NCBI GenBank assembly: GCA_022340545.1
Contig: JAJDNV010000270.1
Location: forward strand, 1-49,470
DNA length: 49,470 nucleotides
DNA from: Acidobacteriota bacterium
Lineage (GTDB): Bacteria > Acidobacteriota > Vicinamibacteria > Fen-336
Direction: 5' to 3'
Position 1 is the stretch's first letter; each line of letters opens with the position of its first letter. The position numbers and the translations under genes were made by a program. Under the pieces are notes generated by a model. The model saw only the letters and a list, made by a program, of their open reading frames with translations, had not been told where the DNA came from and did not search any database. Positions 15,283-23,647 of this stretch are shown in pieces.

Positions 15283-16205
15283 CGGGATCCTCCTCCTCGC
15301 GCCGCCACTCCGATGATCGACGAGCCGAAGGGCAACGAGCACGTCCGAAGGAACCGGCGCTCCAGCCCGAGGAGCGCCCGGAGCATTCCGTTGACCACCG
15401 GCACGACGCGGAACTCCAGATCCTGTCGTTCCCGGCTCCGTCGCCACGAGCGGGGCAGCAGGCCCGTGAGCGCGCGTATCGCGAGCAGGGGCGGCACGAG
15501 CGGCGCCATGAAGTGGGTCAGGAGCCGCACCTCGAAGCCCGCCTCCTCCAGCTTCGTCCGCAGCTCGCGACGGCGGTATCGACGACGGTGACAGGCCAGC
15601 TCATCCCTCTCGTCAAAGAGAAAGGGGTGGGCGGGCACGGTCAGGACGAGGACGCCGCCCGGGGCCAGGCTGTCGTGAAGGAAGCGCAGCATCCCACGGT
15701 CGTCGTCGAGGTGCTCCAGCACGTCGAAGAGCGTGAGGAGCCGGTACCCGGGCCCCAGCGGCGGCAGCCGCCCCTCGTCGACCAGGACAAGGGGCGCGGC
15801 GACACGCCGACGGACGAGCTCCAGGCTCTCCGCGTATGCGTCGCAGGCCCCGGCCAGCGCCACACCGTGCCCGGACAGGTACTCGAGGAGCCCGCCACTC
15901 CCGCAGCCGATGTCGAAGAGATGCCGCTGGTCGAGATCGGAAACCGAGCGCCGGAGGGTCTCGAGCACGATCTCGCGCCGGGCAACGAACCAGAAGTGGC
16001 GCGCCTCGACACGGTCGAGCGTGTCGAAGTAGTGGGGATCGTAGTTCGGCGTGCCCGCCCGCCCGAGGGTCAGGCGCAGGATCCCACGATCGACGGGGTA
16101 GCGGGCGCCGCATCTCGCGCAAGAGGCCGCACCGGCGCCGGCGGTGAGCAGCATGCGGCAGCTCGGACAGACCAGCGACAGTCCCGACCCCGCCGCCCCC
16201 GTCAT
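15279..16205 (-). CDS. SAM-dependent methyltransferase with N-terminal zinc-ribbon
   Basis: The protein has 308 residues and starts at ATG 16205, overlapping the stop of the YfhO-like gene (ATGA). Residues 8-32 carry two Cys pairs (CPSC and CARC), a Trm112-like zinc ribbon often joined to class I methyltransferases. The SAM site is LFDIGCGSGGLLEYL near residue 96, followed by acidic DAYAES and the post-motif LLTLFDVLEHLDDD near 160. The C-terminal third is hydrophobic in places (LVPPLLAIRALTGLLP), as in methyltransferases of glycolipid or quinone-like substrates. The enzyme target is unknown. Flanking membrane glycosylation-type genes suggest an envelope substrate. Confidence 0.85.
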   Translation of the reverse strand: MTGAAGSGLSLVCPSCRMLLTAGAGAASCARCGARYPVDRGILRLTLGRAGTPNYDPHYFDTLDRVEARHFWFVARREIVLETLRRSVSDLDQRHLFDIGCGSGGLLEYLSGHGVALAGACDAYAESLELVRRRVAAPLVLVDEGRLPPLGPGYRLLTLFDVLEHLDDDRGMLRFLHDSLAPGGVLVLTVPAHPFLFDERDELACHRRRYRRRELRTKLEEAGFEVRLLTHFMAPLVPPLLAIRALTGLLPRSWRRSRERQDLEFRVVPVVNGMLRALLGLERRFLRTCSLPFGSSIIGVAARGGGSR

Positions 16206-18544
16206 CCCCGGCGCCTCACCGGCCCGGCGGCCGCCCAGGCAGTCAGCCCGACGAGAACGGACAGCCCGGTGAGCACCAGCCCCGGCCACAGCCCCGGCGG
16301 GTCGTAACGAAGGAGAACGTCGTGCTCCCCCGCGGGCACCGGCACCGCGCGGTGCTTCCCGTTGGCCCGGACCACCGGGACCTCGGCGTCGTCCACCCAC
16401 GCGCGCCATCCCCGGGCGAAGCTGGCCCGCACCACGAGGTAGCCGGTCCCGTCGGCTTCGACCCGGTAGCGCTCGGCGCCGGGGACGGCCGCGATCCGGC
16501 GGGCCCGGCCCACCCGGCAGTCGGCCCGCGGTCCCTTTTCGAGACCCACGTCGCGCGTGCCGTCAAAGCCGTCACGGTACGGGACCCCAAGCGCCATCTC
16601 ACCCACGGGTGCCGGCACCACGCGGCAGGCGATGTGGGCCCGCGGCCAGGGGCGGGCGAGCCGATAGACATGGAGAGCCAGGCCCGGCGGGCCCGCGGGC
16701 ACCGTGGCCATCTCCTCGAGCTCGGGATCGACCAGGGGGTCGAGGCTCACCACCCGGCTCACCGCGGCGTTGCGCAGCCACGGGAGCAGCCGGGCCACGG
16801 CTTCCGGCGCGTAGTTGTCCGGCCCCAGCTCCCGCGCCCGCGGAACGAAGGACGTCAGGTCCTTCGCCTCAGGTGTCTCCACCCGGTCGATGATGTTGCT
16901 GTAGGGCGCGAGGACCTGTCGGCTGAGAAAGGTCCCGGCCAGCGTGAGCCTCGGGCCCCCGCGCGCGAGAAACGCACCGAATGCCGGGCTGTGATCGAGT
17001 CCGTACGAGAAGACTCGCTGTCCTTCCAGGTCGTCGAGATGCAGCGCCGTCATCTCCGGGAGCGGGTCGAAGAACGAGGCCCGGGTCTGTGGGTTGAGCC
17101 CGGCCCCGGCCCGAACCAGATCGCCGACGGCCAGCGCCGACGCGAGGGCGGTGGCCAGCCCGAGAGCCAGCCGCCCCCGCCGCACCGCGACCGCAAGCCC
17201 GCCACACACCGCCGCGGCAAGGACCACAAACGCCGCGTCCCTCGCCACGACCTCGGTGAGCCGTGGCCAGAAGTCGTTTTCGACGCCCGTCCAGGACACG
17301 AAGCTCGGTGTTGGGGCCGTGAACACTGCAGCCAGAGCGATCGCGAGAGCCGCCCCGGCGCCGGTTCCGGCCGCGAGCCAGGTCCACGACTTCGGCTCCC
17401 GTCGAAGCCGGTCGACACCAAACGCGCCGGCGATGGCGATCGCCAGGTAGGGGAGCAGTACCGCCTTGCTCGGAAAGCGGAAGGCCTCGGCCAGTGGCAA
17501 GTGGGCCAGGAGCGGGGCCAGCCCCCCCCACTCTCCCAGCGCATACCACAGGCCGAGCCCCCCGAGCGCGAGGAGCACGACGCGCGTCGCGCGGGCCATG
17601 GCCACGAACCCGAGTCCGGCGAAGGCCAGGGCGACGGGCCCGACGTACAGGCTCAAGAAGTAGGGCAGACCCTTGCTGAAGAACCGCCCGCCCCACCACG
17701 CCTCCGCCGGGGCCTGGGGGACACCGAAGAGGTTCGGCAGCAGCGTCTGCAACAGAACCGCCGGGTGCACCGCGTTCCCGAGGCGGACGTCGGGCGCGAA
17801 GCCGGCCCCGCGCACGGTCTCCGGCAGCAACCCCAGCGTGAGGGCCAGCGGCAGGCCGGCCAGGCCGATCCCCAGCCCCCCGGCACCGAGGAGACGCAGC
17901 CCGGCCCTGCGCCGGGATCCATCGCTCATGCCGAGGAGCACCCCCAGGACCGCCGCCTGCCCCACGAACTCGACGGCAAGGGTCGAGAGACCGAGGGCCA
18001 GAACCGCCCCCGCAACCACCATGCTCCGACCACCTTCCCGGGCGGCCCGGCGCAGGAGCCCGGCGATGAAGGGGGCGAGGGCCAGCGCCTGCAGGAAAAC
18101 GTACAGGTTCAGGGTCGACAGGGCGAAGCCCCCGAGGGCGTAGACTGCCCCGCCCACGAACGCCCCTTCCCGGGAGGCGCCGAGCTCGCGGGCGAGCCAC
18201 CAGGCCCCGAGAGCCGCCAGCGGAAGGTGGAGGGTCAGCAGCCACGAGACGAACACCGGGTCCGGCCACAGCGCATGCAGCAGGTCGGGGGGGTAGAGCG
18301 CAGGGGTCTGGAAGGAACCCTCAAAGATGAAGGGGTTCCAGACCGGGAAGCGCCCCTCGCGGATCTCGCGCGCGGCGAAGAGCCGGAGGGGATAGAAGGT
18401 CGCGGTGAAGTCGCGGAAATAGTACGTTCGGAGGGGAAGGCCCGCGGCCAGGTCCGGCAGGAGGGCGACGGGAACGAGCAGGGCGGCAAGCCAGCGACCC
18501 CACCCCCGCTTGGACGAGGAGGGCGGGGAGGGCACGCGGGTCAC
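16202..18544 (-). CDS. YfhO-type large membrane protein
   Basis: The protein has 780 residues and a GTG start at 18544 that overlaps the accC stop (GTGA). It has about twelve membrane helices in the first two thirds, then a periplasmic part. The N-terminal loop has [14 protein letters not shown] followed by [13 protein letters not shown], and the C-terminal end has [15 protein letters not shown] and [15 protein letters not shown]. This pattern is typical of YfhO/DUF-type proteins, some of which take part in lipoteichoic acid or envelope glycosylation in Firmicutes. The role here is unknown. Its tail-to-head overlap with accC places it, the methyltransferase and the GT-C-like gene in the accBC transcript. 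Confidence 0.8.
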   Translation of the reverse strand: MTRVPSPPSSSKRGWGRWLAALLVPVALLPDLAAGLPLRTYYFRDFTATFYPLRLFAAREIREGRFPVWNPFIFEGSFQTPALYPPDLLHALWPDPVFVSWLLTLHLPLAALGAWWLARELGASREGAFVGGAVYALGGFALSTLNLYVFLQALALAPFIAGLLRRAAREGGRSMVVAGAVLALGLSTLAVEFVGQAAVLGVLLGMSDGSRRRAGLRLLGAGGLGIGLAGLPLALTLGLLPETVRGAGFAPDVRLGNAVHPAVLLQTLLPNLFGVPQAPAEAWWGGRFFSKGLPYFLSLYVGPVALAFAGLGFVAMARATRVVLLALGGLGLWYALGEWGGLAPLLAHLPLAEAFRFPSKAVLLPYLAIAIAGAFGVDRLRREPKSWTWLAAGTGAGAALAIALAAVFTAPTPSFVSWTGVENDFWPRLTEVVARDAAFVVLAAAVCGGLAVAVRRGRLALGLATALASALAVGDLVRAGAGLNPQTRASFFDPLPEMTALHLDDLEGQRVFSYGLDHSPAFGAFLARGGPRLTLAGTFLSRQVLAPYSNIIDRVETPEAKDLTSFVPRARELGPDNYAPEAVARLLPWLRNAAVSRVVSLDPLVDPELEEMATVPAGPPGLALHVYRLARPWPRAHIACRVVPAPVGEMALGVPYRDGFDGTRDVGLEKGPRADCRVGRARRIAAVPGAERYRVEADGTGYLVVRASFARGWRAWVDDAEVPVVRANGKHRAVPVPAGEHDVLLRYDPPGLWPGLVLTGLSVLVGLTAWAAAGPVRRRG

Positions 18545-19902
18545 GAAGCCGCGGTCGCCTTCTTCGGGGCCAGGAAGCGCTCCATGAAGCGGGTGTCGAA
18601 TGTCCCCGCCACGAAGTCGGCATCGTCGAGAATCCGCCGGTGGAGGTCGATGTTGGTCTTGATGCCCTCCACCACCATCATCTCGAGACAGCGCCGCATC
18701 CGGGCGATCGTCTCCGCCCGGTCACGCCCGTGCGTCATGAGCTTGGCGATCATGCTGTCGTAGTACGGCGAGATGGCACAGCCCTCGTGCGCAAACGTGT
18801 CGACTCGCACACCAGGCCCTCCCGGCTGGTGGAAGTGCTCGATCGTCCCCGGGGACGGCACGAACGTGACGGGATCCTCCGCGTTGATGCGGCACTCGAG
18901 CGCGTGCCCTTCGAAACGGACCGCCTTCTGGCTGAAGGACAGCGGCTCCCCCGCCGCCACGTGGATCTGCTCCTTGACGAGGTCGCGGCCGGTCACGAGC
19001 TCGGTGACCCCGTGCTCGACCTGTATGCGCGTGTTCATCTCCATGAAGTAGAAGCTGCCGTCGTCGTCGAGGAGGAACTCGATGGTGCCCGCATTCGCGT
19101 ATTGCACCGCCGCGGCCGCCTCGACCGCCGTCCTTCCCATCTTCTTGCGCAGCCGTGGGCTCAACACCGTCGAGGGAGCCTCCTCGATGATCTTCTGGTG
19201 GCGGCGCTGGATCGAGCACTCGCGCTCCCCAAGGTGCACGACGTTGCCCTTGCTGTCCGCCATCACCTGCACCTCGATGTGCCGCGGGCCCTCGACGTAC
19301 CTCTCGATGTAGACGTCCGGCACCCCGAAGCCGGCCTGGGCCTCCGCCTGCGCCGCCCGGAAGGCCTGGGCGAGGTCACCGGGACTGCGCACGATCCGCA
19401 TGCCTCGCCCCCCCCCTCCGGCCGAGGCCTTGAGGATGACGGGGAACCCGATGTCACGGGCGACCCGGACCGCCTTCTCTTCGTCTTCCACGACGCCGTT
19501 CGAGCCCGGCACCACCGGGACACCCGCCTTCATCATGGCCTTCTTGGCCCGGCTCTTGTCGCCCATCAGCCGGATGGCCTGCGGACCGGGGCCGATGAAC
19601 TTCAGGTTGCACGCCTCGCAGATCTCGGCCAGGTATGCGGACTCGGAGAGAAAGCCGTACCCGGGGTGGATGGCATCCGCCCCGGTGATCTCCGCTGCGC
19701 TGATGATCGCGGGGATGTTGAGGTACGAGTCGATGTTTCGCGGGGGTCCGATGCACACCGCCTCGTCGGCGAAGCGGACGTGGAGGCTGTTCGCGTCCGC
19801 CTCGGAGTACACGGCCACGGTCTTGACCCCGAGCTCCTTGCACGCCCAGAGGACGCGGAGCGCGATCTCCCCGCGGTTGGCGATCAGGATCTTCTTGAAC
19901 AT
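18541..19902 (-). CDS. accC: Biotin carboxylase subunit of acetyl-CoA carboxylase
   Basis: AccC carboxylates biotin on AccB using ATP and bicarbonate, the first step of fatty acid synthesis. The protein has 453 residues from ATG 19902, the usual length. Motifs are [17 protein letters not shown] at the N-terminus, HPGYGFLSE near residue 85, the ATP-grasp Gly-rich loop [12 protein letters not shown] near 160, [15 protein letters not shown] and [11 protein letters not shown] near 288-298. It follows accB by 28 bases and ends overlapping the YfhO-like gene. AccA and AccD are not in the window. Confidence 0.97.
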   Translation of the reverse strand: MFKKILIANRGEIALRVLWACKELGVKTVAVYSEADANSLHVRFADEAVCIGPPRNIDSYLNIPAIISAAEITGADAIHPGYGFLSESAYLAEICEACNLKFIGPGPQAIRLMGDKSRAKKAMMKAGVPVVPGSNGVVEDEEKAVRVARDIGFPVILKASAGGGGRGMRIVRSPGDLAQAFRAAQAEAQAGFGVPDVYIERYVEGPRHIEVQVMADSKGNVVHLGERECSIQRRHQKIIEEAPSTVLSPRLRKKMGRTAVEAAAAVQYANAGTIEFLLDDDGSFYFMEMNTRIQVEHGVTELVTGRDLVKEQIHVAAGEPLSFSQKAVRFEGHALECRINAEDPVTFVPSPGTIEHFHQPGGPGVRVDTFAHEGCAISPYYDSMIAKLMTHGRDRAETIARMRRCLEMMVVEGIKTNIDLHRRILDDADFVAGTFDTRFMERFLAPKKATAAS

Positions 19903-19930
19903 CGTCCCCGGAGCGCGTCTCCGCCCGTGG

Positions 19931-20446
19931 TCAGGCGGGTCGAACCGTGAAGAGGGGATCCCCGTACTGCACGGGCTGTCCGTTCTCGGCGTGGATCTTC
20001 ACGATCTCGCCGGCCACCTCAGCCTCGATCTCGTTCATGAGCTTCATGGCTTCGATGATGCAGAGGACCTGCCCGACCTGCACTCGATCGCCGACGTTCA
20101 CAAAGGGCGGCGAGTTCGGGTCCGGGGCGCGATAGAAGGTCCCGACAATGGGGCTGGGCACCGGGGAATCGCCGTTCGCCTCGGACTCTTCCGCCGCTTC
20201 CTCCGACATCGCGTCCCCGATCGCGGCGGCTCCGGCGGCGGGCCCGCCCACCGCTCCGGCGACTGGAGCCGGAGGAGCCGGGCTCGGTGGGGCCGCGAGG
20301 ACGCTCCCCGGCGGCGCGGGGGGAGCGGGTACCGGCGGGCTCGAGCGGCAGACGCGCAGCTTGACTCCGTCGTGCTCGAGCTCGAACTCCGTGATCTCTT
20401 GCTCCTCCAGGATCCGGAGAATGTCCTTGAGCTCGGAAAGATCCAC
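19931..20446 (-). CDS. accB: Biotin carboxyl carrier protein of acetyl-CoA carboxylase
   Basis: The protein has 171 residues and a GTG start at 20446. The N-terminal part ([20 protein letters not shown]) is the AccB dimer-type helix. It is followed by a Pro/Ala-rich linker (residues 45-90) and the biotinyl domain. Lys in [11 protein letters not shown] near residue 136 is the biotin attachment site. AccB carries the carboxyl group between AccC and the carboxyltransferase. A well-matched promoter lies about 45 bases upstream, so accBC is transcribed apart from the pilus-linked genes upstream. Confidence 0.96.
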   Translation of the reverse strand: MDLSELKDILRILEEQEITEFELEHDGVKLRVCRSSPPVPAPPAPPGSVLAAPPSPAPPAPVAGAVGGPAAGAAAIGDAMSEEAAEESEANGDSPVPSPIVGTFYRAPDPNSPPFVNVGDRVQVGQVLCIIEAMKLMNEIEAEVAGEIVKIHAENGQPVQYGDPLFTVRPA

Positions 20447-20490
20447 GCGGTCTCCTTGGGGGCCCTGCGGCCGTATCTCGAAAGGCAGCT

Positions 20491-20519
20491 ATTATTTGCG
20501 CCGTCCGGGACCTTGTCAA
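20491..20519 (-). promoter_or_regulatory. Sigma-70 promoter for accBC
   Basis: On the minus strand, a perfect TTGACA (20519-20514) and AATAAT (20496-20491, five of six) are separated by 17 bases. It is the best sigma-70 match seen in the window. Transcription would begin near 20484, giving a leader of about 38 bases before accB. Confidence 0.7.
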
Positions 20520-20558
20520 GGATCGGGCTCGCGGCGGGCGGCTCGGTCCGCGCCGGTC

Positions 20559-20921
20559 CTACTCGAACTCCTCGCGCAGGCTCAGGCCGGCGAGCCGCAG
20601 GGCAAAGCGCGCCCGCCCGATGACGGCACCGGGGCTGAGCGCGGCGAACAGGAAGTACTCGGGCGTGATGGCCACGAGAAGGGTCGTCATCCGGTCCGTC
20701 ACGACCGCCAGCTCTTGCAGCCCCCCCAGGCCGGTGTCTCCGGCCGTCGACAGGCTGGCCCGCAGCAGGGTCGTGTGCTCCGCGGCCACCGCCTCCAGGT
20801 CCGGGGCGGGGCGGACGGCGAGCTTGTCGATGGGAATGCCGTCGGTGCCGATCACCATGAGCACCTCGACCTCCGGCACCCGGCTGGCGATCTGCTTCAA
20901 GGCCTCCCCGAAGCTGGCCAT
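20559..20921 (-). CDS. Roadblock/LC7-domain protein
   Basis: A single-domain protein of 120 residues from ATG 20921, three bases after the TPR gene stop. The fold is suggested by FGEALKQIASRVPEVEVLMVIGTDGIPI, a central GLGGLQELAVVTD and the end LFAALSPGAVIGRARFALR, all typical of roadblock/LC7 proteins. Known relatives include MglB, which acts on the Ras-like MglA to set pilus polarity in Myxococcus. No small GTPase gene is visible here. Its place at the end of the pil-linked run suggests a pilus or motility role, as an inference. It ends about 40 bases before the accBC promoter. Confidence 0.8.
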   Translation of the reverse strand: MASFGEALKQIASRVPEVEVLMVIGTDGIPIDKLAVRPAPDLEAVAAEHTTLLRASLSTAGDTGLGGLQELAVVTDRMTTLLVAITPEYFLFAALSPGAVIGRARFALRLAGLSLREEFE

Positions 20922-20924
20922 CCC

Positions 20925-22454
20925 CTACCTCCCCTGCACGATGGCCAAAAGGGCCTCGAGGCGTGCAATGGTGCGCTCGAGGACGCGGCGCCGCGACGCG
21001 CGCCCGTCAACTTCGGCCGGCGGCCGGGTCGGCCCCCCGCTGACTGACGCCTCCGCCTCGGCCTGGATCTCGGCCAGCCGGGCTCGTGCGGCCTCGTTGC
21101 CGGGCTCCCCCGCGATGACCTCCCGGTAGACCGCGATCGCCCGGTCGAGCAGCCCCTGCTGGAAGTACAGCTCCGCGAGGGTTCCCGAGGAGAGCGGCTT
21201 CCCCGTCTTGTCGGCCGGCTCCAGCGAGGCCGTCGCGGGGACTGGCGCCGGGGGCGTCCCTTCGGCCGGCGGCTCGACCACCGACGGCCGCTCGGTCGCG
21301 AGCAGGGACGGTTCGGCCTCGGGAGGCTCGCGCGGGGCCGCCTCCGGTGCGGGCAGCTCCACCGCCGGAGGCGGGGAGTCGGCGAGCGGCGGCGCAGCCT
21401 CCGGCGTGGGCGGTGGCGGCTCCGGCGTGGCGGCTGGCGGCTCCGGCGAGGCCGACGGCGGCGGTTCGGGTGCGGCCGGCCCCTCCCCGTCGACACCCGC
21501 CTCTTCGCGGGCGCCGGTGACGGCCGCCCCTCCCTCTGCCTCCAGGCCCGCGGGAGTCGTCACGCTGCCGGGCGGCACCGTCGGTGGGAGGGATTCGTCG
21601 ATAGCCGCGTACTCTGCCGCCCTCGAGGACGGCAGCGTTGGCGCGAGGTCGCTGTCCGGTGGAGGCTTCGCCTCCCCGGCTCCCCCCCGGCCCGGAAGCG
21701 TGCCCGGCAGGCCCTCCTCAGCGCCCCGGGTTCGCGCTGGCAGCGTCGACTCTTCCTTCGAGGGTTCGCCCGCCGGCGCTCGCCCCCCTTCCGCCGGCGG
21801 CGCCGTCTCTCTCGACGCGAGGGCCCGCTCGGTCGGCGGTGGCATCGGCGCCCGCACACCCCCCCCGGGGTCTCCCGGCATGCGAATGCGGATCGTCGGC
21901 GGGAGCCCCGGCTCCTCCGCGCCTGCTCCCGCGGGCGGAGGCGGCGGCGCGTCCTGCCGCCTGACCGCCTTCATGGGCTTCGTGAGGTCCGCGCTCCGCC
22001 CTTCCGATGCACGCGCATCGTCCGCGCCTTCTCCCCCCTTGGCTGGCGCCCCCAGCCGCTCCTGAATGGCCTGAATCCGGGCCTCCACGTGTCGGTCGGA
22101 CGGTGCCATCTCCAGCGTCTTGCGGTACTGGAGCACGGCGCCCCCGAGATCGCCCAGTGTCTCCAGGGCTTCTCCCAGCAGCCGGCTCGCGAGGATGTTG
22201 TCGGGTGCCCCCTTGACCGCGGCGTCCAGCTCGGTGCGGGCCGCCGCGGGATCTCCGGAGTCGAGGAGGGCGCGGCCGAGGGTCAGCCGCGCCGAGGGGT
22301 AGTCCGGATGGCGCTGGAGACCGGCCCGGGCGACGCCGATCGCCTCCTCGAGCTCCCCTTCCTTCCGGAGCTGCTCGGCCAGCTGAGCGAACAGGCGGGA
22401 TTCCGGATCACGCTCGATCCGACGCCGGAGCTCCTCGATTCGGCTGTCAGCCAC
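20925..22454 (-). CDS. TPR protein with long Pro/Ala/Glu-rich linker
   Basis: The protein has 509 residues from GTG 22454. Residues 1-135 form TPR-like helices (LFAQLAEQLRKEGELEEAIGV, SARLTLGRALLDSGDPAAAR). Residues 140-420 are low-complexity, rich in Pro, Ala and Glu, and probably disordered. A second TPR-like unit follows (LAELYFQQGLLDRAIAVYREV near 430), then a short coiled-coil end (ERTIARLEALLAIV). No signal peptide is visible, so it is probably cytoplasmic. It is three bases from the roadblock gene and 52 bases from the upstream lipoprotein gene. It may be a scaffold for pilus or motility proteins. Function is not established. Confidence 0.8.
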   Translation of the reverse strand: MADSRIEELRRRIERDPESRLFAQLAEQLRKEGELEEAIGVARAGLQRHPDYPSARLTLGRALLDSGDPAAARTELDAAVKGAPDNILASRLLGEALETLGDLGGAVLQYRKTLEMAPSDRHVEARIQAIQERLGAPAKGGEGADDARASEGRSADLTKPMKAVRRQDAPPPPPAGAGAEEPGLPPTIRIRMPGDPGGGVRAPMPPPTERALASRETAPPAEGGRAPAGEPSKEESTLPARTRGAEEGLPGTLPGRGGAGEAKPPPDSDLAPTLPSSRAAEYAAIDESLPPTVPPGSVTTPAGLEAEGGAAVTGAREEAGVDGEGPAAPEPPPSASPEPPAATPEPPPPTPEAAPPLADSPPPAVELPAPEAAPREPPEAEPSLLATERPSVVEPPAEGTPPAPVPATASLEPADKTGKPLSSGTLAELYFQQGLLDRAIAVYREVIAGEPGNEAARARLAEIQAEAEASVSGGPTRPPAEVDGRASRRRVLERTIARLEALLAIVQGR

Positions 22455-22506
22455 GGTGCCTCGAGAGGTCTGGGGTCCCCACCCGTGGCCCGGGTCCCCT
22501 AGTGCC

Positions 22507-22986
22507 TCACCGCTGGATGATCTCGATCGTGCTCAGGTAGTCGCGTGCGGCATCGAAGCCGTAGGCCCGGACGCCAATCGTGGCCGTGGTGATCGCCGTT
22601 CCCGCCACGTAGATGACGCTCGCCGAGCCGTCCTCGGCGGTCGCCATCACGAGACCCGTCTGCACCGGCCCGACGTACGTGGATACCGCGGCCGGCATCA
22701 TCGTCCCGTCGCCCGTCAGCAGCTCGAACAGAACCGCACGCCCCGACGCCGCCGCGCCGGTCTGGTCCCGCAGGACCAGTCGGATCTCAGCCGAGGTCAC
22801 GCCGTCGGCGTTGATGGTGTCTGGAAGCGCAACGAGGTCCGCGGAGAGGCCGGTCTCCGAAGGGCCATTGAGCGCGGGCGGGTCGTCCTTGTCGAGGGCG
22901 CAACCCGGCAGCAAGAAGATCAGGCCCACCGAGAGCACGGCGGCCGCCACCGAGCCGGGGTGCCTTCCAAGAGTCGCAACTCGCAT
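22507..22986 (-). CDS. Lipoprotein with Ig-like (Big-type) domain
   Basis: The protein has 159 residues from ATG 22986. A GTG one codon earlier is equally possible behind the GAGGAG site. The signal peptide ends in the lipobox LLPGC near residue 28, predicting a lipid-anchored envelope protein. The rest looks like a bacterial Ig-like domain: ALPDTINADGVTSAEIRLVL, the GRAVLFELLTGDG segment and SASVIYVAGTAI. Such domains are common in adhesive or structural surface proteins. It lies 20 bases downstream of another lipoprotein gene in the pil run. Not assigned to a named family. Confidence 0.75.
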   Translation of the reverse strand: MRVATLGRHPGSVAAAVLSVGLIFLLPGCALDKDDPPALNGPSETGLSADLVALPDTINADGVTSAEIRLVLRDQTGAAASGRAVLFELLTGDGTMMPAAVSTYVGPVQTGLVMATAEDGSASVIYVAGTAITTATIGVRAYGFDAARDYLSTIEIIQR

Positions 22987-23006
22987 CACCGGTTTCTCCT
23001 CGTTCC

Positions 23007-23591
23007 CTAGGTACCCGGGCAGGTCTCGTTGCTGTCGCCGTAGTTCGCGAAGTCGATCTGCATGCTCCCGCTGCCGGTGACGGTGTCACCCGACACGGTC
23101 TGACCGGAGATCGTGATCGTCGCGAACATGGTCACAACGTCGTACCCCGTAATGTTGCTGAGGGGCGGCTCCAGCTTGGCCTGTCGCCTCACGACCTCGA
23201 TCGGCACCTCGGTGGTCCCCGAGGTCGCCACGTCGACCGCCGTCGAGAGCACTCCCACGATCGTGTGGGGGACGTCCTGGTTCTCTGCGCCGCGACCATC
23301 GGACCTGGTGTACTTGACCTCGTACCGCTGGACCAGGACCGCCCCCGGGACCCGTGGCGCTTCTGCGTTCGGGTTCTTGTTCCGGACGGCGAGCGAGACG
23401 AGCACGGTGTCCGGGCAGATGACGTTGCTGTTCTCCCCGTTCCGCACGTCCGAGTCCAGAACCTCCCCGTCGTTGATCGCGGCAACGACCAGCAGAACCG
23501 AGGCCTGACTGCCCGTCACGTAGTCGGCGGTGTCGCACCCGCTGAGCGCGAAGGCCATCGCCACCGCCACTGTAGCGCCAATCATCCTCAT
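23007..23591 (-). CDS. Lipoprotein of unknown function downstream of pilQ
   Basis: The protein has 194 residues from ATG 23591, preceded by AGGGGAGGG. The signal sequence MRMIGATVAVAMAFALSGC gives a clear lipobox with Cys at residue 19. The mature part looks beta-rich (VEVKYT-like strands, PIEVVRRQAKLEPPL, TMFATITISGQTVSG) and has two further Cys, one in VICP and one in NETCPGT at the end, which might form a disulfide. No named family was recognised. It lies 56 bases after pilQ and 20 bases before a second lipoprotein. It may help place or brace the pilus secretin, as pilotin-like proteins do, but that is inference from position. Confidence 0.75.
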   Translation of the reverse strand: MRMIGATVAVAMAFALSGCDTADYVTGSQASVLLVVAAINDGEVLDSDVRNGENSNVICPDTVLVSLAVRNKNPNAEAPRVPGAVLVQRYEVKYTRSDGRGAENQDVPHTIVGVLSTAVDVATSGTTEVPIEVVRRQAKLEPPLSNITGYDVVTMFATITISGQTVSGDTVTGSGSMQIDFANYGDSNETCPGT

Positions 23592-23647
23592 CGGGCGCCC
23601 TCCCCTGAGTGTGTTGAGCCTGGAGGTCCTCATAGCTCCTCTCACCT

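Noticed and set aside
16322-18763. An 813-codon open frame on the plus strand
   Set aside because: It is antisense to the YfhO-like gene and spills into accC. It is Arg/Gln/Glu-rich with no domain.
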